Assembly: GCA_934631005.1 (NCBI GenBank)
Contig: CAKTXA010000001.1
Location: forward strand, 107,338 to 171,337
Origin: an uncultured Oscillospiraceae bacterium
Lineage (GTDB): Bacteria > Bacillota > Clostridia > Oscillospirales > Oscillospiraceae
Length of the DNA: 64,000 nt
Direction of reading: 5' to 3'
Shown: one piece after another, positions 57,410-64,000 of the stretch
How the letters are laid out: the number at the start of each line of letters is the position of its first letter
How positions within the stretch are numbered: the first letter of the stretch is position 1
Made by a program: the position numbers and the translations under genes
Notes under the pieces: model-generated
What the model was told of the DNA's origin: nothing
Database searches by the model: none
What the model saw: only the letters and a program-made list of their open reading frames with translations

Positions 57410-59622
57410 TCCGACTCCTTCTCCAGCCGCAGCTTCAGCCCGCTGTAGCGGCGCTGCTGGCGGTCGTTTCGTACCATGGCGGCCACGACCTCGTCGCTGC
57501 CGACTAAGATCAGCAGCTCCCGCGCGCGCGTCACCGCCGTATACAGGACGCTGCGCGTCAGCAGATACGGCGAGCCGCTGTGCACCGCCAGGATGACCGC
57601 GCGGTACTCGCTGCCCTGGCTCTTGTGCACGGTCATGGCATAGGCCGGTTCCAGCTCGCCCAGCATATCAAAGCCGTAGCTCGCCTCGCGCTCGTCGTCA
57701 AACACGACCGCGACGGTCTCCTGCTGGAAGCTTATTTCCCGGATGCGCCCGATGTCGCCGTTAAAAATGCCCGTGCCCGCACCGAGCCCGTCTGACCTTT
57801 TCCATAGTATATCATAATTGTTGCGGATTTGCATTACCCGATCGCCCTCGCGGTAGCAAAAATCGCCGTATTGCTTCTCGCGCTTGCCCGGCACGGGCGG
57901 ATTGAGCACGGCCTGCAGGGCGCGGTTCAATTCCTTCGTGCCCGTGGCGTGCTTGCGCGTGGGCGAGAGCACCTGAATGTCAGCCGGCTGGATGCCCATA
58001 TTTTGGGGCAGCCGCGCGGCGCACAGCTCGCAGATGGTCTGCACCACCGCCTCGCCGTGGGCGCGGCGGAGGAAGAAAAAGTCCCGGTCGGTCGCGTTTA
58101 AGACCGGCAGCTCGCCGCAGTCGATGGCGTGCGCGTTCATCACGATCAGGCTTCTTTGCGCCTGCCGGAAAATTTCGGTCAGCCGCACCGTCCGCACCAC
58201 GCCGCTGCGGATGAGGTCGGAAAACAGGTTCCCCGCGCCCACCGCCGGGAGCTGGTCGGGGTCGCCCACCAGCAGCAGCCGCGCGTCCGGCGGCAGCGCC
58301 CGCAGCAGCGACGCCATCAGCTGCAGGTCCACCATCGACGCCTCGTCCACGATCATCGCATCGAGCTTCAGCGGCTCGTCCTCATCGTGGAAAAACGACA
58401 TCGCGCCCGTCTCGGGGTCAAACTGCGCCTCCAAAAGCCGGTGGATGGTGGAGGCCTCGCGCCCCGTCACCTCCGAAAGCCGCTTCGCCGCCCGCCCCGT
58501 GGGCGCGGCCAGCTGCGTTTTGAGCCCCATCGCGTCAAACAGGTCCAAAATGCCCGTCATCACGGTCGTCTTGCCCGTGCCGGGCCCGCCCGTCACCAGC
58601 AGCAGCCGGCACTCTGCCGCGTCCGCGATGGCCTGCCGCTGCTGCGCGGCATAGTCGATCTGCCGCTTTTCCTGCACGTCCCGCAAAAGCTGCGGCAGGC
58701 GCTTCGGCGGCTCGATGCGCACGCGCGCCATCTGCGCGATGCGCGCCGCAACATACCGCTCCGCCTCGTAAAACTCCGGCAGATAGCACGCCCGCAGGCC
58801 CGCCACGGTGTCCTCCTCCATCCGCCCCTGCTCCAGGAGGCGCTGCATCCCGGCCTCGATGCTCTCCTGCTCCAGTCCCAGAAGCGATGCCGTGGCCGCC
58901 GTCAGCTTGTCCGCCGGTAAAAACACGTGCCCGCCGCCGAGGTTATAGCGCAGCTCAAATAAAACGCCCGCCTCCACGCGGCGCTCGTCGTCGGCCTCCA
59001 CGTCCAGCTCCAGTGCAAACGCGTCCACGCACGCAAAATCCGCGCCGAAATAGCCGTCGGTCAGCACATACGGATCGTCGCGCAGCGCGTCCGCCGCCAT
59101 GTCGCCGTAAACGCGCCACAGGCGCACCGCCAGCTCCGCGGGCAGATGGTGCAGCGTTAAAAATTCGATGAGCCGCCGGATGCCGGACTGCCGCCGGAAG
59201 CTCTCGCCGATCTCCAGCGCCCTGCGGCGCGAGATGCCCGCGATCTGCACCAGCTCCTCCGGCGTATTTTCCAGCACCTCCAGCGCGTGCGCGCCGAACA
59301 GCTCCAGAATTTTGGCCGCCGTCTTTTCGCCGATGCCCTTGACGGCGCCGGAGGACAGGTACGAAAAGATCTCGCTCTGCGTCTCCGGCATCAGCCGCTC
59401 CAGAAATTCCGCCTCAAACTGCCGCCCATAGCTGGCGTGGTGGCCCCACCGCCCGGTCACGATCAGCCGCTCGCCTGCAAGGGTCATCGGCACCGTGCCG
59501 ACCAGCGTGATCACCTCGCCCGCCTCCGTGAGCAGGCGCAGCACCGCGTAGCCGTTTTCAGGATTCTGATAGATCACGCTCTGCACCGTGCCGCGGATCA
59601 TCTCTTGCTGCCGTTCCGCCAT
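57403..59622 (-). CDS. recD2: RecD2-type ATP-dependent DNA helicase
   Basis: 739 residues with the RecD2 layout. An N-terminal OB-like region (VQSVIYQNPENGYAVLRLL) leads to helix-hairpin-helix segments (GAVKGIGEKTAAKILELFG). The SF1B core has Walker A VTGGPGTGKTTVMTG, motif II MIVDEASMVDLQL, GDPDQLPAVGAGN, and the C-terminal AYAMTVHKSQGSEYRAVILA and LYTAVTRARELLILVG. RecD2 unwinds 5'-3' and functions in repair without RecBC. It is distinct from the shorter RecD-like protein of the mobile region. The exact start is uncertain because the RBS is weak; an ATG seven codons in is possible. Confidence 0.94.
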   Translation of the reverse strand: MAERQQEMIRGTVQSVIYQNPENGYAVLRLLTEAGEVITLVGTVPMTLAGERLIVTGRWGHHASYGRQFEAEFLERLMPETQSEIFSYLSSGAVKGIGEKTAAKILELFGAHALEVLENTPEELVQIAGISRRRALEIGESFRRQSGIRRLIEFLTLHHLPAELAVRLWRVYGDMAADALRDDPYVLTDGYFGADFACVDAFALELDVEADDERRVEAGVLFELRYNLGGGHVFLPADKLTAATASLLGLEQESIEAGMQRLLEQGRMEEDTVAGLRACYLPEFYEAERYVAARIAQMARVRIEPPKRLPQLLRDVQEKRQIDYAAQQRQAIADAAECRLLLVTGGPGTGKTTVMTGILDLFDAMGLKTQLAAPTGRAAKRLSEVTGREASTIHRLLEAQFDPETGAMSFFHDEDEPLKLDAMIVDEASMVDLQLMASLLRALPPDARLLLVGDPDQLPAVGAGNLFSDLIRSGVVRTVRLTEIFRQAQRSLIVMNAHAIDCGELPVLNATDRDFFFLRRAHGEAVVQTICELCAARLPQNMGIQPADIQVLSPTRKHATGTKELNRALQAVLNPPVPGKREKQYGDFCYREGDRVMQIRNNYDILWKRSDGLGAGTGIFNGDIGRIREISFQQETVAVVFDDEREASYGFDMLGELEPAYAMTVHKSQGSEYRAVILAVHSGSPYLLTRSVLYTAVTRARELLILVGSDEVVAAMVRNDRQQRRYSGLKLRLEKESEC

Positions 59623-59953
59623 GGTAAAACCCCAATTTCACGATTTCTTCCAGATGCTCCGCCGCGCAGAGCTGCACCGCCTCGTCCTGCGCGCACAGCG
59701 CCCGCGCCAGCGCGCGGCCGCCGTCATCCAGCCCGCAGTCCACCACCAACAGCCGCCGCGTGGAAAGTCCGCCCCCGGCGAGCTGCCGCCAGGCGCGCAC
59801 CGCCTGCTCCAGCGCGCCCGCGTCACCGCGGATGGGCAGCAGCGTCACCGCCGTCTGCCGCAGCACCGGCAAAAGCAGCCGCCCCGCCGCGCACCACAAA
59901 AGCAGCAGCACGCCGCACGCGGCCAAAAAGCATCCGATCATCATTCCCAGCAT
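59558..59953 (-). CDS. Small membrane-anchored protein of unknown function
   Basis: 131 residues with one N-terminal transmembrane helix (MIGCFLAACGVLLLLWCAAGRLLLPVL). A soluble part follows with a strand-rich motif RRLLVVDCGLDDGGRALARAL. Its last 65 bases overlap the start of recD2. The overlap and GC-rich composition keep confidence moderate. The family is not recognised. Confidence 0.5.
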   Translation of the reverse strand: MLGMMIGCFLAACGVLLLLWCAAGRLLLPVLRQTAVTLLPIRGDAGALEQAVRAWRQLAGGGLSTRRLLVVDCGLDDGGRALARALCAQDEAVQLCAAEHLEEIVKLGFYHGGTAARDDPRHGAERDLSES

Positions 59954-60162
59954 CCGCGCACCCCCCCTGCATCATGCTATGCAGGGTGTGCCGATTCGGT
60001 CATTCCTGATCATTATACTATATTTCATTGCCCATTTCCACCGGTTTTCTCCCGTGCCGCGGCGAGAAAAAAACTTTCTGTGCCCTGCAACCGCGGCGGA
60101 AAAATGTCGTCTGCAGGGATGACGGCGCTCACGCGCCGCGAATGATTCGGAGGTTACACAAA

Positions 60163-60735
60163 ATGAAAAAGACGATTTCCATTCTGCTCACCATCATCCT
60201 GACGCTCTCGCTCGCCGCCTGCGCCGCTGGAAAACCCGCAGCGGACAGCGGTGCTGTGGATATTCCCGACGCGAAAACGCTGCTGGACACCGTCTGGGCC
60301 CGCTATTCCGAGGACGAGAAGTTCCCCGCCATGGGCGGCGATTTTTCTGAGGAAAACATGACCGACGGCGCGCCCGGTGCGTATTCGGTGGCCGACGCGT
60401 CCGAGCTGGACCGCGTGTTCGGCCTGCCCGAGGCGGACGGCGCGCAGGTCGACGGCGCGGCATCGCTCGGACATATGATGAACGCCAACACCTTCACCTG
60501 CGGCGCATTCCATCTGAAGGACGGCGCGGATGCCGCCGCGATCGCCGAGGACACGCAGGCGAACATCCAGAGCCGTCAGTGGATCTGCGGCTTCCCGGAT
60601 AAGCTGGCTGTCGCCGTGGTGGGCGACTACCTTGTGGCGCTGTTCGGCGCGGAGGACTTAGTTGACACCTTCACCGCCAACCTCACCGCCGCCTATCCCG
60701 CGGCGCAGATCGTCGCGGACGAGCCCATCGCGTAA
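60163..60735 (+). CDS. DUF4358 lipoprotein
   Basis: 190 residues with the start after CGGAGG. The signal sequence MKKTISILLTIILTLSLAACA ends in a lipobox (LAAC), so it is anchored to the outer face of the membrane. The rest (TLLDTVWARYSEDEKFPAMGGDF ... NTFTCGAFHLKDGADAAAIAEDTQANIQSRQ) fits DUF4358, a family often encoded next to MBOAT and DHHW proteins in Clostridia. The three genes here are six and 24 bp apart and form an operon. Confidence 0.85.
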   Translation: MKKTISILLTIILTLSLAACAAGKPAADSGAVDIPDAKTLLDTVWARYSEDEKFPAMGGDFSEENMTDGAPGAYSVADASELDRVFGLPEADGAQVDGAASLGHMMNANTFTCGAFHLKDGADAAAIAEDTQANIQSRQWICGFPDKLAVAVVGDYLVALFGAEDLVDTFTANLTAAYPAAQIVADEPIA

Positions 60736-60740
60736 GCGCC

Positions 60741-62135
60741 ATGGTCTTTTCCGGCGTACCGTTTCTCTATTACTTCCTGCCGGGGTGCGTACTGCTGTAT
60801 GTGCTCGCGCCGAAGCGGCTCAAAAACGCGGCGCTGCTGCTGGCCAGCCTGCTGTTTTACGCCTGGGGCGAGCCGAAATACGTGCTCCTGCTGCTCGCGT
60901 CCATCGCGCAGGGCTACGCCGCGGCGCGCGTGATCGAGCACCGGCGCGGCACGCGCGCGGCAGCCATCGCGCGCACGCTCTCGGTCGTTTTGAGCCTTGG
61001 GCTGCTCGCAGTGTTCAAATACGCGGACTTTTTCCTCGGCAGCTTCGCCGCGGCGACGGGTCTTTCCGTGCCGCTGCTGCATCTGGCGCTCCCGGCGGGC
61101 ATCAGCTTTTACACGTTCCAGATCCTCAGCTACGTGCTGGACGTCTGGCACGGCCGCGCTCCGGCGCAGCGGCGCTTTGTGGATCTTGCGACGTACATCG
61201 CCATGTTCCCGCAGCTCATCGCGGGCCCCATCGTGCGCTACACTGACATCGCCGGGCCGCTGAACAGCCGCGCCGTCACGCTTTCGGGCGCGGCGGCGGG
61301 CGTGCGGCGCTTTGCTGTGGGCCTCGCCAAAAAGGTCATTCTCGCGGACTCACTTGCCGCCATCGGCGCGGCGTGGCGGCAGACGGCGGAGCCGTCGGTG
61401 CTGTTCGCATGGCTGTACGCCATATCGTTTCTGCTGCAGATCTATTTTGATTTCTCGGGCTACAGCGACATGGCCATCGGCCTTGGGCGGCTGTTCGGCT
61501 TCTCCTTCCCCGAAAACTTCAACTACCCGTACCTTTCCCGCAGCATCACGGAGTTCTGGCGGCACTGGCACATCTCGCTCGGCACATGGTTCCGCGACTA
61601 TCTCTACATCCCCCTCGGCGGCAGCCGCACGACGCGCGGCAAGTGGGTGCGCAACATCCTGATCGTCTGGGCGGCGACCGGCCTGTGGCACGGCGCGGCG
61701 CTCAATTTCCTGCTGTGGGGGCTGCTGTTCGCGGTGCTTCTGCTCGCGGAAAAGTTCGTTTTGTTCCCGTTTCTCGCAAAATCCCGCGTATTTTCGCATC
61801 TATATGTCCTGCTATTCATCACGCTCGGCTTTGTGCTCTTTGACGCCGCCAGCCTGCCGGACGCGGCAAAAACGCTCGGTGCGCTCTTCGGCGCGGGCGG
61901 ACTTGCGGGCGCGTCGCAGGAGGCGCTGTATCTGCTGCGCAGCAACGCCGTCCTGCTCGTGCTCGCCGCCGCCGGCGCAACGCCGCTGCCCGCACGGCTC
62001 TGCCGCGCGCTTTCCGAACGCCGCGCAGGTCTTGCGAACATACTGGAGCCGCTGGGCATTCTGCTGCTTCTGGCGCTCTGCACGGCGTATCTTGTGGACG
62101 GCTCGTTCAGCCCGTTCCTCTATTTCCGATTCTAA
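60741..62135 (+). CDS. MBOAT-family O-acyltransferase (AlgI/DltB-like)
   Basis: 464 residues with about ten transmembrane helices. Family blocks are FSGVPFLYYFLPGCVLLYVL, LPAGISFYTFQILSYVLDV and DFSGYSDMAIGLGRLFGF. HWHISLGTWFRDYLYIPLGGSR and the catalytic-His region ATGLWHGAALNFLLWGLLF are also present. Such proteins acetylate exported polysaccharides or wall polymers from the membrane. The downstream DHHW protein is the likely extracytoplasmic partner. Confidence 0.93.
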   Translation: MVFSGVPFLYYFLPGCVLLYVLAPKRLKNAALLLASLLFYAWGEPKYVLLLLASIAQGYAAARVIEHRRGTRAAAIARTLSVVLSLGLLAVFKYADFFLGSFAAATGLSVPLLHLALPAGISFYTFQILSYVLDVWHGRAPAQRRFVDLATYIAMFPQLIAGPIVRYTDIAGPLNSRAVTLSGAAAGVRRFAVGLAKKVILADSLAAIGAAWRQTAEPSVLFAWLYAISFLLQIYFDFSGYSDMAIGLGRLFGFSFPENFNYPYLSRSITEFWRHWHISLGTWFRDYLYIPLGGSRTTRGKWVRNILIVWAATGLWHGAALNFLLWGLLFAVLLLAEKFVLFPFLAKSRVFSHLYVLLFITLGFVLFDAASLPDAAKTLGALFGAGGLAGASQEALYLLRSNAVLLVLAAAGATPLPARLCRALSERRAGLANILEPLGILLLLALCTAYLVDGSFSPFLYFRF

Positions 62136-62159
62136 GGTAACCGCTAAGGAGGTCGCGCC

Positions 62160-63263
62160 ATGACTACCAAACTGAAAAACTATCTTACACTGGCGCTGGC
62201 CGCGGGGCTTCTCTACGGCTTTCTCCTGTGGGGCATTCTGCGGCCGGACGCGGCGCTGTCTGTCACAGAGCGGCGGCCGCTCGCGCAGCGCCCGGTCTTT
62301 ACCGTGCAGACGGCGCTGGACGGGCAGTTTATGAGCCGCTTCGAGCAGTACACGCTCGACCAGTTTCCGCTGCGCGACGAGCTGCGCACGCTCAAATCGC
62401 TCACGGGCCGCTATCTCCTGCGCCAGCGCGACCAGCACGGCATCTACCTCGCACAGGGACAGGCGGCGAAGCTCGACTACCCGCTGCACGAAGATCAGCT
62501 GGACTACGCCCTGTCGCGCTTTGACTACGTCTATGACAGCCTGCTCGCTGGGACGGACGCGCACGTCTATGCCGCCGTCGTGCCCGACAAGGGCTACTAC
62601 CTCGCCGCGCAGAACGGCTACCCCGCTATGGACTACGGCGCGCTCTTTGCCGCCGTGCGCGAGCAGCTGCCGTGGGCCGAGCACATCGACCTCACCCCGT
62701 TTCTCACCGCGGACAGCTACTACGCCACCGACGCCCACTGGCGGCAGGAATGCCTGACGGACGCGGCGGACGCGCTGGCGCAGGCGATGGACGCGCAGCT
62801 GACGGACACAAGCTACACGTCCGTCGCGGCCGAGACACCGTTCTACGGCGTCTACAGCGGCCAATCCGCCCTGCCGCTCACGCCCGACACGCTCACATGG
62901 CTCACGAGCGAAACGCTCTCCGCCTGCCGCGTCTACGACTACGAGACGGACACCTGGCTGCCGGTCTACGACACGGCGCAGGCAGAGGGGATCGACCCCT
63001 ACGCGCTGTTCCTCTCCGGCTCCAAATCGCTCCTGCGGCTGGAAAATCCGAACGCACAGACGGATCGCGAGCTGATCGTGTTCCGCGACTCCTTCGGCAG
63101 CTCCCTCGCGCCGCTGCTCGCGTCCGGCTACCGGGCGGTCACGCTCGTGGACATCCGCTACCTCGCCCCCGAACGCCTGCCGCAGTTCCTCACCGCCACC
63201 GATCAGGACGTCCTGTTCCTCTACAGCACCACCGTCCTCAATAACAGCGACGCCATAAAATAA
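62160..63263 (+). CDS. DHHW-family (AlgJ/AlgX-like) SGNH-type protein
   Basis: 367 residues starting after AAGGAGG. One N-terminal membrane anchor (YLTLALAAGLLYGFLLWGIL) is followed by an extracytoplasmic domain. SYYATDAHWRQECLTDAADAL is the DHHW-like catalytic block (here DAHW), and ELIVFRDSFGSSLAPLL holds the SGNH serine. These proteins accept acyl groups from an MBOAT partner and move them to a polymer. Third gene of the DUF4358-MBOAT-DHHW operon. Confidence 0.87.
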   Translation: MTTKLKNYLTLALAAGLLYGFLLWGILRPDAALSVTERRPLAQRPVFTVQTALDGQFMSRFEQYTLDQFPLRDELRTLKSLTGRYLLRQRDQHGIYLAQGQAAKLDYPLHEDQLDYALSRFDYVYDSLLAGTDAHVYAAVVPDKGYYLAAQNGYPAMDYGALFAAVREQLPWAEHIDLTPFLTADSYYATDAHWRQECLTDAADALAQAMDAQLTDTSYTSVAAETPFYGVYSGQSALPLTPDTLTWLTSETLSACRVYDYETDTWLPVYDTAQAEGIDPYALFLSGSKSLLRLENPNAQTDRELIVFRDSFGSSLAPLLASGYRAVTLVDIRYLAPERLPQFLTATDQDVLFLYSTTVLNNSDAIK

Positions 63264-63274
63264 TCAATAAACGT

Positions 63275-63308
63275 AAACCGGCGGCTGCCAAAGGCAGCTC
63301 GCCGGTTT
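63275..63308 (+). terminator. Terminator of the MBOAT operon
   Basis: AAACCGGCGGCTGCC pairs with GGCAGCTCGCCGGTTT around AAA, then TT. Confidence 0.8.
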
Positions 63309-63320
63309 TGCACGCCCGTT

Positions 63321-63540
63321 ATTTTCAAAAAGCCTCGCAGAGTTTTGCGCCCGCAGGCGCAAAATAAATTTGGAATCATTTTTGCCGGCGGCGTGTACGT
63401 CGGCAAAAATACATCACGTCCTGCCAAGTGTGGAATTTGTGTGCCTCAGGCACACAAATTATGCGCGCGGCAGGGCGCAATTCCCCTCAAGCGAAGCCTG
63501 CTTCGCTTGAATTTGTGTCAAAACCTGTTTTGACACAAAT
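63321..63540 (+). repeat. F1 repeat copy 6
   Basis: It begins TTCAAAAAGCCTCGCAGAG. Its stems are TTTTGCGCC/GGCGCAAAA, TTTTTGCCGGCG/CGTCGGCAAAAA, AATTTGTGTGCC/GGCACACAAATT, TCAAGCGAAGC/GCTTCGCTTGA, and ATTTGTGTCAAAAC/GTTTTGACACAAAT. The outer stem CCTGCC/GGCAGG encloses the third hairpin. With the two flanking terminators it fills the 63264-63580 gap. Confidence 0.85.
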
Positions 63541-63572
63541 AAAAAGAGGATGCCGAAGCATCCTCTCTTTTT
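63541..63572. terminator. Terminator of tuf
   Basis: AAAAAGAGGATGC and GCATCCTCTCTTTTT pair around CGAA. It can stop tuf on the minus strand and read-through from the left. Confidence 0.85.
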
Positions 63573-63580
63573 ACGTTAAA

Positions 63581-64000
<420 letters not shown>

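Noticed and set aside
20588..63540. F1 copies as a CRISPR or tandem repeat system
   Set aside because: Copies are single, kilobases apart, palindromic throughout and lack spacers; no cas genes are present.

Overview
The window looks like a chromosome segment of a strictly anaerobic, high-GC member of the Clostridia, most plausibly the Oscillospiraceae group. Support: a Prp protease gene between rplU and rpmA with the Firmicutes-type L27 N-terminal extension, ThiT behind a TPP riboswitch, SLH-domain surface protein, NfnAB-type oxidoreductase, a CODH/ACS gene trio, and near-consensus sigma-A promoters. No rRNA, tRNA or CRISPR array was seen.

Region 1 (1-12.7 kb) is a defence-like island. A five-gene minus-strand operon encodes a PLD/SNF2-type helicase, a DUF4391 protein, a small two-helix membrane protein, a type III Mod methyltransferase and a type III Res helicase-nuclease, with a divergent XRE regulator at its head. 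Downstream lie a frameshifted EF-hand/transmembrane gene and the 3' part of a DUF4143 ATPase.

Region 2 (12.7-20.3 kb) is mobile DNA: a ~500-bp hairpin-rich tract before a tyrosine recombinase, a RecD-like helicase, a ribbon-helix-helix (RHH) regulator with two sets of palindromic operator boxes, a MazF-type toxin with a small HTH partner, a small SHOCT-like protein and a large serine recombinase. The leaders of the RecD-like gene and of mazF share a two-hairpin module (conserved loops UUGCGAC and AGUAAGG on covarying stems). In the RecD-like leader an 11-nt segment exactly complements the ribosome binding site. This is the best candidate for an undescribed regulatory RNA. Just right of the recombinase is a GH13 glycosidase gene reduced by internal deletion to its promoter, first codons and C-terminus.

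Region 3 (20.3-64 kb) is core chromosome: obg, rpmA-prp-rplU, nfnAB, gluQ, a DUF5662 protein, a surface 5'-nucleotidase, a phosphodiester glycosidase, an EF-G paralogue, a degenerate P-type ATPase-like protein, rlmB, ftsH, mscS, cooS-cooC-acsB, thiamine genes, a SpoIID/peptidoglycan-binding trio, a divergent acetate kinase, an APC permease, recD2-comF-mreB, a DUF4358-MBOAT-DHHW cluster and the end of tuf. Intergenic spaces carry three repeat families. F1 is six copies of a ~220-bp multi-hairpin element whose stems covary; two copies are bracketed by duplicated terminators. F2 is a ~240-bp MITE-like element in four copies. F3 is a short GC-rich hairpin that forms 37-bp terminal inverted repeats around one F2 copy.

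Metabolically, CODH/ACS, NfnAB and acetate kinase fit an acetogenic or CO2-fixing fermenter, but the corrinoid protein and methyl-branch genes are not in this window.
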